A stretch of 64,000 nt of DNA from Planctomycetota bacterium (GTDB taxonomy: Bacteria; Planctomycetota; MHYJ01; JACPTZ01). Location: NCBI GenBank assembly GCA_016192525.1, contig JACPTZ010000041.1, forward strand, positions 1 to 64,000, read 5' to 3'. The notes beneath the pieces were generated by a model. It was not told the DNA's origin. It saw only the letters and a program-made list of their open reading frames with translations, and searched no databases. The stretch's first letter is position 1; every line of letters starts with the position of its first letter. Below are positions 15,295 through 24,833 of this stretch, piece after piece. A program made the position numbers and the translations under genes.

Positions 15295-17346
15295 ATGATC
15301 CGTCTCGGAATCGATGTCGGCGGCACCTTCACCGACGTGATCGGCACGGACGAACGGGGCCGCATCACGGTTCGCAAGACCTACACCGTCCCCTCGGATC
15401 CCTCCGAAGGGGTCCTCGCCGGCATCGACAAGCTGCTTCGCGCGGCCGGCGCCGGCGCCGAAGCGCTCGGTCTCGTGGTCCACGGCACCACCATCGGCAC
15501 GAACGCCCTGCTCGAGCGGAAGGGGGCGAAGACCGGGTTGCTCACCACCGCCGGCTTCCGCGACGTGCTCGAGATCGGCCGCGTGCAGCGGCCCGCCGAG
15601 GGGCTCTACGACTTCAACGTCGACAATCCCGAGCCGCTCGTCCCGCGTTCGCTCCGCCTCGAGGCGGTCGAGCGGGTCGGCGCCGACGGCTCGGTCGTGG
15701 TCCCGCTCGACGAGGCCTCCGTCCGGTTCGCGGCGGAGGTCTTCCGCACGCAGGGCGTGCAGGCCGTCGCGGTCTGCTTCCTCTTCTCGTTCCTGCGCCC
15801 CGATCATGAGCGACGGGCGCGCGAAATCCTCCAGCGTGAACTGCCGGGCGTTTATGTCTCGATCTCCAGCGACATCTGCCCTGAATTCAGGGAGTTCGAA
15901 CGGACTTCGACCGTCGTCATCAGCGCCTACCTCCAGCCGATCGTCGAGTCGTACGTCGAGCGCCTTTCGCGCCGGATCGGCGACCGCTATCCCGCCACCG
16001 ATCTCCGCCTCGTGCAGGCGAACGGGGGGGCGATGCGCGCTTCCGCGGCGAAGGGGCGGTCGGTGAATCTCGTGAATTCGGGACCGGCGGGAGGCGCCAC
16101 CGCGGCCGCCTTCCTCGGGCGGCTGATCGACGAGCCCCGGATCGTCGCCGTCGACATGGGCGGGACCTCGTTCGACATCAGCCTGATCGCGGAGGGGCTC
16201 GCTCATGTCACGACCGACGCCAACTTCGAGGGATTTCCGATCAAGGTGGCGATGGACGAGGTGAACGTGATCGGCGCCGGGGGCGGTTCGATCGCGTGGA
16301 TCGACCGCGGGGGGGCGCTCACCGTGGGGCCCCGGAGCGCGGGGGCCTCGCCGGGACCGGCCTGCTATGGACGCGGAGGCGGCGAGCCGACGGTCACCGA
16401 CGCCAATCTGGTCCTCGGTCGGATCAGTCCCGACTACTTCCTCGGCGGCGAGATCGCCCTCCGCAAGGACCTCGCGGCGGAGGCCATCCGGCGACACGTC
16501 GGCGAGCCGCTCGGCCTCAGGACGGAGGAGGCGGCCCACGGCATCCTGCGCGTCGTGAACGCCAACATGGGGAAGGGGATCGCCACCCGTACCGTCCAGC
16601 GCGGCTACGACCTGCGTGATTTCGCGCTCCTCGCCTTCGGCGGCGCCGGCCCGCTGCACGCCGTCGAACTCGCGGAGGACCTCGGGATGCGACGGGTCAT
16701 CGTTCCGCCCTACCCGGGCGCTTTCTCCGCGTTCGGTCTCCTGGTCGCCGACACGCGGCATGACTTCGCCCGCACGGTGATGAAGGCCGAGTCCGACCTG
16801 GATCCCTCCTGGCTCTCCTCCGCCTTTCAGGAGCTCGAACAGATGGGACATCGGGAGCTGGCCGAGGACGGGATCGGCGAGGGGGACCGGCGCATTCTCT
16901 GGAGCGCCGATCTGCGCTTCGAGGGCCAGTCGTACGAACTGAACGTGCCGGTCGAGCGGCGCGACCGTCCCGGATCGGGGGACCTGAAGAGAATCCTGGA
17001 CGACTTCGCGCAGATGCACGAGCGCATTTACGCCTTCAAGGCGGTGGACGAGAAGACGGTGATCGTGAGTCTGCGCGTGACGGCCCTCGGACTCTCGCCC
17101 GAGATGAGGCTTCCCCGGCCGTCGCGCGCCGCCGGGGCGGTCAAGGGCCGGCGCCCGGTCTACTTTGCGGGAGACGGGTTCGTCGAGTCAAAGATCTGCG
17201 AGCGCAGCCGGCTCGGGGAGGGAGAGGAGGTGGAGGGCCCGGCCGTGATCGAGGAGGAGATTTCCTGCACCGTGGTCCCGCCCGGCCGCACCCTTCGCCT
17301 GGACGGCTGGGGGAATCTGGTGATTGACTTGAGGGAGAGCCCATGA
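15295..17346 (+). CDS. hyuA: Hydantoinase A/oxoprolinase family protein
   Basis: The 683-residue HyuA-type subunit has an actin-like ATPase fold: GIDVGGTFTDVI at the start (phosphate 1 loop), VVHGTTIGTNALLERKGA, then AVDMGGTSFDISLI. Relatives are ATP-dependent hydantoinases, 5-oxoprolinases, acetone carboxylase and acetophenone carboxylase subunits. The HyuB partner follows with an ATGA overlap. Being next to a B12 mutase, an acyl-CoA dehydrogenase and a molybdenum hydroxylase, a carboxylase-like or lactam-opening role in ring catabolism is possible but unproven. Confidence 0.85.
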   Translation: MIRLGIDVGGTFTDVIGTDERGRITVRKTYTVPSDPSEGVLAGIDKLLRAAGAGAEALGLVVHGTTIGTNALLERKGAKTGLLTTAGFRDVLEIGRVQRPAEGLYDFNVDNPEPLVPRSLRLEAVERVGADGSVVVPLDEASVRFAAEVFRTQGVQAVAVCFLFSFLRPDHERRAREILQRELPGVYVSISSDICPEFREFERTSTVVISAYLQPIVESYVERLSRRIGDRYPATDLRLVQANGGAMRASAAKGRSVNLVNSGPAGGATAAAFLGRLIDEPRIVAVDMGGTSFDISLIAEGLAHVTTDANFEGFPIKVAMDEVNVIGAGGGSIAWIDRGGALTVGPRSAGASPGPACYGRGGGEPTVTDANLVLGRISPDYFLGGEIALRKDLAAEAIRRHVGEPLGLRTEEAAHGILRVVNANMGKGIATRTVQRGYDLRDFALLAFGGAGPLHAVELAEDLGMRRVIVPPYPGAFSAFGLLVADTRHDFARTVMKAESDLDPSWLSSAFQELEQMGHRELAEDGIGEGDRRILWSADLRFEGQSYELNVPVERRDRPGSGDLKRILDDFAQMHERIYAFKAVDEKTVIVSLRVTALGLSPEMRLPRPSRAAGAVKGRRPVYFAGDGFVESKICERSRLGEGEEVEGPAVIEEEISCTVVPPGRTLRLDGWGNLVIDLRESP

Positions 17347-18977
17347 AACCCGATCCGGTCACGACCCAGGTCCTCCGCTACCGGCTCGAGTCGATCGCGG
17401 ACGAAATGGGCTTCACCCTGGTCCGCACTTCGCGCTCCACGATCATCAAGGAGATCATGGACATCACCTGCGCGGTGTTCGACGGGCGCGGCCGGACCCT
17501 CGCGCAGGGACACCATGCCCCGATGCTCCTCACCGGTTTCGAGTTCACGATGGTCGAACTGCTGAAGCGCGTGACCGACTGGCACGAGGGGGACGTCATC
17601 CTCTCGAACGATCCGTACCTCGGAGGGCAGCACCTCACCGACCTGCAAATGTTCACTCCGGTCTTCTTCGAGGGCCGCGTCGTCGGATTCACCGGCAGCA
17701 TCGCGCACCACTCGGACGTGGGCGGATCGGCGCCGGGGACGGTGGCGGGAGGATTGACCGAGATTTTCCAGGAGGGGCTCCGGCTCCCCATGGTTCGACT
17801 CTACCGGGCCGGGCAGGAGGTCACCGACCTGTTCGAACTGCTCCGGGCCAACATCCGCGTCCCGGACAAGACGCTCGGCGACATCCGGGCCCAGGCGGCC
17901 GCCAATTTCGTCGGCGCGCGGCGCTTCCAGGAGACGCTGGCGAGGTACGGCCGGGAGACGGTGGAGGCCTCGACCGCCGCCCTCATGGAGCAGTCGGAAC
18001 GCCGCATCCGGGACGGACTCGCGCGCGTTCCCGACGACACCTACTTCGGCGAGGACTTTGTCGACGACGACGGGGTGACCGACGCTCCGATCCGCGTCTG
18101 CGTGAACATCCGCAAGAAGGGCGATTCGGCGACGATCGACTTCGAGGGGACGAGCCCGCAGGTGCGCGGAAACGTCAACTGTCCGATCGCCACGACGCAT
18201 GCGGCGGTCTACTACGCGCTCATCTGCGTCATCGATCCCCACGTCGCCCCGAATTCGGGATGCTACCGGCCGTTCCGTGTGGAGGCGGCGCCGGGGCTGG
18301 TCGTGAATCCGCATCCGCCCGCGGCGGTCCAGGCGCGGACCACCACCTCCCAGAAGATCTCCGAGGCCACGTTTCGCGCGCTGTCGGCCGCCTATCCCGA
18401 CCGGGTCACGGCCGGCTCGCACGGCAACATCATGACGAACGCCTTCAGCGGGAACTTCCCCGGGACCCGGAAGCGGTTCGTTTGCATCGACATCCAGGGC
18501 GGCGGCGCCGGCGGCCGGCCGGAGAAGGACGGCCGCGACGGGCAGGATTCGCATCTCACGCGATTCATGAACAGCCCGGTGGAGGCGGCGGAACTCGAGT
18601 ATCCGCTCCGGGTCGAGCGCTACGAGTTCATCCCGGACACCGGGGGGGCGGGGAAGCACCGCGGCGGACTGGCGCTCCGGCGGGACATCCGGGCCCTGAC
18701 GGAGATGACCTTCTCCCGATACGCCGACCGGCAGAAGTTCCCGCCGTTCGGAGTCCTGGGCGGAAAGGACGGCGCCATGGGGGCGACCTTCATCAACGAG
18801 CAGCGCGTCCGTTCGAAGGGGATCGACACGCTCAAGCCGGGCGATGTGGTGAGCCTGCGCACCCCCGGCGCGGGCGGATACGGCGACCCGAAAGATCGCG
18901 TTCGAGATGAGGTCATGCGCGACGTGCGGGACGGGAAGGTTTCGGCGGGGCGGGCGAAGGAGGATTACGGCGTCTGA
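17343..18977 (+). CDS. hyuB: Hydantoinase B/oxoprolinase family protein
   Basis: The 544-residue HyuB-type subunit carries the family signatures MDITCAVFDGRGRTLAQGHH, SNDPYLGGQHLTD and GSIAHHSDVGG, with His/Asp metal ligands, and a C-terminal GAGGYGDP. It pairs with HyuA encoded immediately upstream (ATGA overlap). Its length is usual for the family. The enzyme hydrolyses a cyclic amide or, in carboxylase relatives, carboxylates a ketone using ATP; the sequence alone does not decide. Confidence 0.85.
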   Translation: MKPDPVTTQVLRYRLESIADEMGFTLVRTSRSTIIKEIMDITCAVFDGRGRTLAQGHHAPMLLTGFEFTMVELLKRVTDWHEGDVILSNDPYLGGQHLTDLQMFTPVFFEGRVVGFTGSIAHHSDVGGSAPGTVAGGLTEIFQEGLRLPMVRLYRAGQEVTDLFELLRANIRVPDKTLGDIRAQAAANFVGARRFQETLARYGRETVEASTAALMEQSERRIRDGLARVPDDTYFGEDFVDDDGVTDAPIRVCVNIRKKGDSATIDFEGTSPQVRGNVNCPIATTHAAVYYALICVIDPHVAPNSGCYRPFRVEAAPGLVVNPHPPAAVQARTTTSQKISEATFRALSAAYPDRVTAGSHGNIMTNAFSGNFPGTRKRFVCIDIQGGGAGGRPEKDGRDGQDSHLTRFMNSPVEAAELEYPLRVERYEFIPDTGGAGKHRGGLALRRDIRALTEMTFSRYADRQKFPPFGVLGGKDGAMGATFINEQRVRSKGIDTLKPGDVVSLRTPGAGGYGDPKDRVRDEVMRDVRDGKVSAGRAKEDYGV

Positions 18978-19068
18978 CGGGGGAGCCCGACTCGTTCGAT
19001 ATGGTGCAGGGGCGGAGCTTCCGCCACACGAATGGAGGACAGGTGCCCCGCCCGCCTGTTCTGCGGCT

Positions 19069-19110
19069 TAGACTGTCCACAGGAGGGCGGCCGCAAGGGC
19101 CGCCCCTACA
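19069..19110. repeat. GGGCGGCCGCAAGGGCCGCCC hairpin repeat
   Basis: A short palindrome, GGGCGGCC-GCAA-GGGCCGCCC, followed by CTACA, lies immediately before the V4R gene. A near-identical copy is at about 31970-31996. It could act as a terminator for the hydantoinase unit. Confidence 0.55.
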
Positions 19111-19617
19111 GTGACTCGCCCTGCCGAGGCGGATGACTCCGTGATCGACTTCGATTCCAGTTCCGGCCGGGTGAGCATCCGCGGGATCCGCTACCTGCTG
19201 ATCCAGCCGGCGACGCTCATCGGATTCCAGAAGGCGGCGGAGGCCTCAGGCGGCCAGGTGGCCGTCTGGCTCGAGGCCGGTGGACGGGCCGGCGGGCGGA
19301 ACTCCTCGGCGAAGATGCGAACGGTCTCGACGCTCGAGGGGCGGGAGTTCGCCCAGGCCTATCTCGACATGGGGCGCGACATCGGCTGGGGCCTGTTCCG
19401 GGTGACGCGATTCGACGCGGCCTCGTTCGAGGTCGAGGTGGCCGGCTCCCCCTTCGCCGAGGCCTACGGGCCGTCGGATCGACCGGTGTGTCACTTCACC
19501 CGCGGCGTGATCGCGGGCCTGGGGGACACGCTTTTCGGCGCCGCGGAGTGCCGGGAGGAGGAGTGTGCGGCGGCGGGGGCCGCCGAGTGTCGGTTTGTGT
19601 GTTGCGGAAAGATGTAG
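19111..19617 (+). CDS. V4R (4-vinyl reductase-like) domain protein
   Basis: In this 168-residue protein the C-terminal part, TRGVIAGLGDTLFGAAECREEE followed by a Cys-x-Phe-x-Cys pair, matches the V4R small-molecule-binding domain (three conserved Cys near the end). V4R domains sense hydrocarbons or bind pathway intermediates, for example in BchJ and in XylR/DmpR-type regulators. No DNA-binding domain is attached here. The GTG start at 19111 abuts a palindromic repeat; GTG at 19141 is an equally good start. It lies between the hydantoinase and acyl-CoA dehydrogenase genes and may sense or carry a pathway substrate. Confidence 0.65.
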   Translation: MTRPAEADDSVIDFDSSSGRVSIRGIRYLLIQPATLIGFQKAAEASGGQVAVWLEAGGRAGGRNSSAKMRTVSTLEGREFAQAYLDMGRDIGWGLFRVTRFDAASFEVEVAGSPFAEAYGPSDRPVCHFTRGVIAGLGDTLFGAAECREEECAAAGAAECRFVCCGKM

Positions 19618-19743
19618 GGGCGGGGACCGACCGGTCGCTGGAGGCCGATTCGCCCTGACCGCGCGCGCGTGTTTCTCGCTCGCCGGTTTCATCCGTCATG
19701 ACGAGGTCGGGACCCGCCCGCTGACGGCCCGGAGTCATGTTCC

Positions 19744-20868
19744 ATGATCGAATTCACCCCCGAGGAAGACCAGTTCCGCGCCTCCGTCTCGCGATTCGTG
19801 GATCGCGAGGTGGCGCCCGCGGCCTCCGCGCTCGACGAGCGCGGGGAGTTTCCCCGTGACCTCTTCCACCGCGCCGGCGAACTCGGCTATTTCGGGCTTC
19901 GTTACCCGGAGTCGGTCGGAGGCAGCGGGGCGGCCTTCGTCACCTATCTCATTCTCGCCGAGGAGCTCGGACGCGGTTCGATGAGTCTGGCGGCGGCGGT
20001 CGCCATGCAGGCCATGATGGGGACCGATTTCGTCTTCCGATACGGCACTCCGGAGCATCACCGACGCCTGCTGGGTCCCGCCCTGCGCGGGGAGAAAGTC
20101 GGGGCGTTCTGCCTCTCCGAGCCGAACGCCGGATCGGACCTCGCCCGGATCGAGACGACGGCGCGGGAGACGGCCGACGGCTGGCGGCTGCGCGGACACA
20201 AGATGTGGGTGACGAACGGGACGGTGGCCGACTTCTTCACGGTGGCCGCCTCGATCGACCGCACGCAGGGGCTGAAGGGGCTCCGCTTCTTCCTCCTGGA
20301 GCGCGGCGCCGCCGGCCTCACGGTGGGGCGGAAGATCGCCACGGTGGGACTCCGGGCCGGGGAGCTGACCGAACTGGCGATCGAAGACTGCGCCGGCGTG
20401 CCGCTGGGACAGGCGGGGGTCGCCGATCTCGGCCGGATGCTGGATCAGGTGCGGACGATGACCGGGGCACTGGCGGTCGGACTCGGCCGCGCCGCGCTCG
20501 ACGAGGCGATCCGGTACGCGAAGGATCGCGTCTGCTTCGAGCGCCCGATCGCGAAGTTCCAGGCCATCCGCCACATGCTGGCCCAGGCGGCGGTCGATCT
20601 GGAGGCCTCGCGGCTCCTCGTCATTCAGGCCGGCCGCAGGATCGAGCGGGGCGTCAAGTGCGGTCGCGAGTCGGCGATCGCGAAGCTCTTCGCTTCGGAA
20701 ACCGCGAACCGGATCGCCGACACCGCCACCCGGGTCCTCGCGGGATATGGATTCGCCATGGAGTACCCGGCCCAGCGGTTCTTCCGCGACGCCCGTTTCC
20801 TGCTCATCGGCGGCGGAACCTCCGAGTTGCTGCGGGACGTGATCGCGAAAGATGTGATCGGCGAGTAG
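19744..20868 (+). CDS. Acyl-CoA dehydrogenase family flavoprotein
   Basis: This 374-residue FAD enzyme has the family landmarks: FCLSEPNAGSDLARIET and MWVTNGTVADFFTV (FAD/substrate strands), the CFERPIAKFQAIRHMLA helix and LLIGGGTSELLRDVI near the C-terminus. The catalytic Glu of short/medium-chain enzymes would be in YEGTSE, but here the sequence is GGGTSE. The alternative Glu of isovaleryl/long-chain enzymes, just before the conserved Arg of LDQVRTMTGAL, is Val. Either another acid acts as base or the reaction differs, as in some cyclic acyl-CoA dehydrogenases. It precedes the molybdenum hydroxylase genes. Confidence 0.85.
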   Translation: MIEFTPEEDQFRASVSRFVDREVAPAASALDERGEFPRDLFHRAGELGYFGLRYPESVGGSGAAFVTYLILAEELGRGSMSLAAAVAMQAMMGTDFVFRYGTPEHHRRLLGPALRGEKVGAFCLSEPNAGSDLARIETTARETADGWRLRGHKMWVTNGTVADFFTVAASIDRTQGLKGLRFFLLERGAAGLTVGRKIATVGLRAGELTELAIEDCAGVPLGQAGVADLGRMLDQVRTMTGALAVGLGRAALDEAIRYAKDRVCFERPIAKFQAIRHMLAQAAVDLEASRLLVIQAGRRIERGVKCGRESAIAKLFASETANRIADTATRVLAGYGFAMEYPAQRFFRDARFLLIGGGTSELLRDVIAKDVIGE

Positions 20869-21057
20869 CAACCCTTTGGAGGGCGGCGACTCGTCGCCGC
20901 TTTCCGCGGCGTTGGACGCGTCCACCGCCCTTCGCCGCCCTGCGGCGCGTCAGATTCTGTCCTGTCCAACGCCTCAGTGGCCCCAGCGGTTTCAGTGGTT
21001 CCCTTTTTCCGTTGTTCTGAGCCAGGCGCGGCTCCGGCTTCGAGGCAACCGATTCCC
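20869..21057. repeat. Hairpin-containing spacer
   Basis: The spacer contains GGCGGCGACTCGTCGCCGC, related to the TTTGGAGTGCGG spacer at 5.9 kb, and a CAGCGGTTTCAGTGGTTCCC tract resembling the other degraded arrays. No gene is seen. Confidence 0.5.
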
Positions 21058-21957
21058 ATGATCCTTCCCGAACTCACCTGCCATCGCCCCGCCACCCTCG
21101 CCGAAGCCCTCCGGCTCCTCGGGGAACTGGGCGCGGAGGCGGCCGTCGTCTGCGGCGGGACCGACGTGCTCGTCGACATGAAGGAGCGACTGAGGGCTCC
21201 GAAGCATCTCGTCTCGATCCGGCGCATCGCCCCTCTCGGCGAGATGGCCCTCGATCCGGACGGCGCCCTTCGCATCGGCGCCGCGGTGACGGCGAACGCG
21301 ATCGCCGCTTCGGCTCTCGTCCGCCCGGAGGCCCCGGCGCTGGCGGAGGCGGCGGGGACGCTCGCCTCCTATCCGGTCCGGAATCTCGCGACGATCGGGG
21401 GGAATCTCATCTCGGCCGTGCCGTCCTCGGACTTCGCGCCGATTCTCGTCGCCCTCGAGGCGGAGGCGATTCTGGAGGGCCGGGAGGGGAGGCGGGCCGT
21501 GCCGCTCGACAGGTTTTTCCTCGGGGTCCGTCGTACGGTCCGTCAGCCGCACGAGATTCTGACCGCCGTCCGGATTCCCGCGGGGTCGCTCATGTCCGCG
21601 GAGGTCCGGGTCGGCGCCTGTTATCTCAAGTTCGCCTATCGCGGCGCCTCCTCGCTGGCCGTCGCCGGCGTGGCCGCTCGAATCCGGCTGGCGCCGTATC
21701 CGAACAGCGGGTGTCTCGGCTGCAGGGTCGTCCTCGGCGCCGTGGCGCCCACCCCGATTCTCGTCCATCCGGCCGCGGCCTGTCGCTTCGGAAACAGGTT
21801 CAATGCGGAGTGCCTCGGCGAGAACGCGCGACTCGCCCTGGAGCAGGCGCAGCCGATCGACGACATCCGCGGTTCCGCGAAATACCGCCTCGAAATCGTG
21901 GATGCCCTCACCCGTCGCGCGGTGGAAACCGCCGGGAAGAGGGCGAACCGCGAGTGA
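21058..21957 (+). CDS. Molybdenum hydroxylase FAD-binding (CoxM-type) subunit
   Basis: The 299-residue flavin subunit of a xanthine dehydrogenase-family enzyme shows FAD-binding motifs [14 protein letters not shown] and [15 protein letters not shown]. It transfers electrons from the iron-sulfur clusters to an acceptor. The track starts 27 codons earlier in repeat-like DNA; ATG at 21058 gives the normal [11 protein letters not shown] start. The extra [4Fe-4S] loop of 4-hydroxybenzoyl-CoA reductase beta subunits is not visible. It is followed after 43 nt by the fused FeS/Mo subunit. Confidence 0.85.
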   Translation: MILPELTCHRPATLAEALRLLGELGAEAAVVCGGTDVLVDMKERLRAPKHLVSIRRIAPLGEMALDPDGALRIGAAVTANAIAASALVRPEAPALAEAAGTLASYPVRNLATIGGNLISAVPSSDFAPILVALEAEAILEGREGRRAVPLDRFFLGVRRTVRQPHEILTAVRIPAGSLMSAEVRVGACYLKFAYRGASSLAVAGVAARIRLAPYPNSGCLGCRVVLGAVAPTPILVHPAAACRFGNRFNAECLGENARLALEQAQPIDDIRGSAKYRLEIVDALTRRAVETAGKRANRE

Positions 21958-22000
21958 CGGAAGGCGAACCGTCACAGTCCATCCCGAAAGGTCTGATCCC

Positions 22001-24619
22001 ATGCCCCTCCATCCCCTCACGCTGACGGTCAACGGCGAACCCCGCACGGCGCTCCTCCGCGACAACGTCATGCTGGCCGACTTCCTCCGCGAGCACCTCG
22101 ACCTCACCGGCACCAAGAAGGGGTGCGAGGAGGGGGTGTGCGGGGCCTGCACCGTCCTCGTCGACGGCGAGCCGATGCCCTCCTGCCTCGTCCCCGCCGT
22201 CGAGGTCGAAGGGCGCGCCGTCACCACGATCGAGGGCATCGCGCCGACCGGCGAGCTCCACCCGATCCAGAAGTCGTTCATCCACTTCGGCGGCATCCAG
22301 TGCGGCTTCTGCACCCCGGGCATGGTTCTCTCGGCGGTGGCGCTCGTCCGGAGGAATCCGGATCCCGGCGAGGCCGAGATCCGCGAGGCCCTCGGAGGAA
22401 ACCTCTGCCGGTGCACCGGCTACGTCCGCATCGCCGAGGCCGTCCGGCGCTGGAGGGAATTCGAGCCGGGACGGACTCCGCCGGAGGTGGAGCGAGTCGG
22501 AGATCGCCGCGTGGTGGGAGTGGGGGTGCCGAAGAAGGACGCCCGCGACAAGGCCACCGGCGCCGCCCGTTACACCGCCGACCTCAAACGGCCCGGGATG
22601 CTCCACGCCCGGATCGTCACGAGTTCCCGTCCACACGCGCGCATCACGGGAATCATCACGTCGAAGGCGATGGCGCTGTCCGGCGTGAAGGACATCATCA
22701 CGCGGGCCGACGTGCCGGACATCCTCTACGGGGTGAGCCCCGCACGCTACGATGAGTCGATCTTCACCGACGTCGCGCGCCACATCGGCGACAAGATCGC
22801 CGCCGTGGCGGCCGTCGACGACGAGACCGCCCGACGGGCCGCGGACCTCGTCGAGGTCATGTACGAGGATCTCCCCGCCGTCTTCGACCCGTTTGAAGCG
22901 ATGAAGGAGGGCGCCCCGCGCCTCCACAAGCGCGGCGAGCACAACGTCAACACCCGGGTCGAACAGAGCTTCGGCGACGTCGGAAAGGCCTTCGCGGAGA
23001 GCGACCTCGTCGTCGAGGAGACCTTCACCGGCCATCGCGGCCACCAGGCCCCGATGGAACCGCACGCGGCGGTCGCGGAGTGGGACGGGGACGGGCACCT
23101 CACCGTCTGGACGGCGAACCAGGTCCCTCACTACGTCCAGCACCAGCTCCATCGGGTGCTGGGGCTGCCGAAGGGGAAGATCCGCGTCATCAAGCCGCAC
23201 ATGGGCGGCGGATTCGGCGGGAAGGCGGAGACAACGGTCCTCGAATTCGCGGCGGCGCTCCTCGCGCGGAGGACGAACCGGCCGGTGAAGATCGTCTACG
23301 ACCGGTCCGACATGTTCCGTCACGGCCGCGGGCGGCACCAGCAGTGGATCCGGATGAAGATCGGATTCCGGAAGGACGGCACGATCACCGGGGTCCACTC
23401 GACTTCAACGCTCGACGGCGGGGCCTACACGTCTTACGGGATCATCGCCACCTACTACGCCGGCTGCATGCTCACCATGCCTTATCGCGTTCCGAACTTC
23501 AGATTCGACGGCCTCCGGGTGAGCACGAATCTCCCCGCGCAGGGGGCGCAGCGCGGGCATGGTTGTCCGCAGCCGCGGTTCGCGTTCGAGAGCGTGCTCG
23601 ACATCGCGGCGGCCCGGCTGGGGATCGATCCCGCCGAGCTCCGGCTCCGGAACGCGGTCGAGTCCGGCGAGAGGACCGTCAACGATCTCCAGATTACGAG
23701 TTGTCGATTCCGCGAGTGCGTGGAGCGGGCGCGGCGGATTTCCGGCTGGGACGCCAAGCGGGGGAAACGGCCGCGCGGACGCGGGATCGGGATGGCGGGC
23801 GGGGCCTTCATCTCGGGCGCGGGCTACCCGATCTACCGCTCCGACTTTCCGCACTCGAGCGCCGTGATCAAACTTTCCGAGGATGGGACGGTCGCCACGC
23901 TCTACACCGGCGCCCCGGACATCGGGCAGGGCTCGGATACGGTCCTGGCCCAGATCGCGGCGGAGGCCCTCGGGGTTCGGTATGAGGAGGTGCGGGTGAT
24001 CTCGGCCGACACCGATCTGACGCCCTGGGACCTCGGGGCCTACGCCAGCCGGCTCACGCTCATGGCGGGGAACGCGGTGAAGGGCGCGGCGGAGGCGGCC
24101 CGCGCGCCGGTCCATGCGGCGGCCTCCGAGCTGCTGGGGGTGCCCGTGGAGGAACTGGAGGGCCGGGACGGCGTGATCGGCCCGCGGGAGGCGGCCGCTC
24201 CGGCCCCCGCGGGTGGCACGGGCGGCGCGCCTCTCCAGGTGACCTTCGCGGAGGCCGCGCACCGGGCCTTCTCGCGTCACGGCCCGATCGTGGGGACCGG
24301 GGCCTACTCGCCTCCGAAGCTCGGCGGCGCCTTCAAGGGGGCGGCCGTGGGACCTTCTCCGGCCTACTCGTTCTGCGCGCAGGTGGCGGAAGTGAGCGTC
24401 GATCTCGAAACCGGCCACGTGCGGGTGGAGACCTTCACCGACGTGCACGACTGCGGGACGGTGGTGAATCCGGTGACGCTGCACGGTCAGGTGGAGGGGG
24501 CGCTGGTGATGGGGCTCGGCGAGGCGCTCCTGGAGCAGGTGGTGACGAAGGACGGACAGGTGCTGAACCCGAACCTGCACGAATACCGCGTGCGGGGGAG
24601 GGAGCCTCGCTCCCCGTGA
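22001..24619 (+). CDS. Molybdenum hydroxylase, fused [2Fe-2S] and Mo-pterin subunits (C-terminally broken)
   Basis: Residues 1-160 carry two [2Fe-2S] clusters (CEEGVCGAC ... C, and CGFCTPG ... NLCRCTG). Residues 170-870 are the molybdopterin subunit with [12 protein letters not shown] and an RGHG motif as in 4-hydroxybenzoyl-CoA reductase-like members (RGFG in xanthine dehydrogenases). The enzyme would hydroxylate or reductively dehydroxylate a ring compound or its CoA ester. The frame runs out after [14 protein letters not shown]. The expected 27 or so residues leading to GVGE are missing, and the rest of the protein continues in another frame to 24726. The ORF track begins upstream of the true ATG at 22001. 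Activity is doubtful unless the lesion is a sequence error. Confidence 0.8.
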   Translation: MPLHPLTLTVNGEPRTALLRDNVMLADFLREHLDLTGTKKGCEEGVCGACTVLVDGEPMPSCLVPAVEVEGRAVTTIEGIAPTGELHPIQKSFIHFGGIQCGFCTPGMVLSAVALVRRNPDPGEAEIREALGGNLCRCTGYVRIAEAVRRWREFEPGRTPPEVERVGDRRVVGVGVPKKDARDKATGAARYTADLKRPGMLHARIVTSSRPHARITGIITSKAMALSGVKDIITRADVPDILYGVSPARYDESIFTDVARHIGDKIAAVAAVDDETARRAADLVEVMYEDLPAVFDPFEAMKEGAPRLHKRGEHNVNTRVEQSFGDVGKAFAESDLVVEETFTGHRGHQAPMEPHAAVAEWDGDGHLTVWTANQVPHYVQHQLHRVLGLPKGKIRVIKPHMGGGFGGKAETTVLEFAAALLARRTNRPVKIVYDRSDMFRHGRGRHQQWIRMKIGFRKDGTITGVHSTSTLDGGAYTSYGIIATYYAGCMLTMPYRVPNFRFDGLRVSTNLPAQGAQRGHGCPQPRFAFESVLDIAAARLGIDPAELRLRNAVESGERTVNDLQITSCRFRECVERARRISGWDAKRGKRPRGRGIGMAGGAFISGAGYPIYRSDFPHSSAVIKLSEDGTVATLYTGAPDIGQGSDTVLAQIAAEALGVRYEEVRVISADTDLTPWDLGAYASRLTLMAGNAVKGAAEAARAPVHAAASELLGVPVEELEGRDGVIGPREAAAPAPAGGTGGAPLQVTFAEAAHRAFSRHGPIVGTGAYSPPKLGGAFKGAAVGPSPAYSFCAQVAEVSVDLETGHVRVETFTDVHDCGTVVNPVTLHGQVEGALVMGLGEALLEQVVTKDGQVLNPNLHEYRVRGREPRSP

Positions 24620-24726
24620 TCGGCGCGATCGCCAACGCCGTCGCGGACGCCATCGGCGTCCGGATCACCACGCTCCCCATCACCCCCGAGAAAGTGCTGG
24701 CGGCGATCCGCGGGGCCGGCCGGTAG
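24591..24726 (+). pseudogene. Out-of-frame C-terminal remnant of the Mo subunit
   Basis: In frame 1, [19 protein letters not shown] and VRITTLPITPEKVLAAI, ending at TAG 24726, form the normal C-terminus of the Mo subunit, including the GE of the active-site Glu motif. Compared with the intact paralogue at 33.3 kb, roughly 80 nt between DYR/EYR and GxGE are absent and the frame shifts by one. Confidence 0.75.
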
Positions 24727-24763
24727 GTGCTGCATCCGTCGCAAGCCCCCCGCCCGATGCCCC

Positions 24764-24791
24764 TTGCACATTCCGCCGTTTCAGGCATACT
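24764..24791 (+). promoter_or_regulatory. Probable promoter of the Ser/Thr kinase gene
   Basis: TTGCAC (24764-24769), 16-bp spacer, CATACT (24786-24791). Expected transcription start is about 35 nt before ATG 24834. Confidence 0.4.
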
Positions 24792-24833
24792 GGCGGCACG
24801 ATTGTCCGGCGTCCCTCGCCGCGGTGACCTCCC

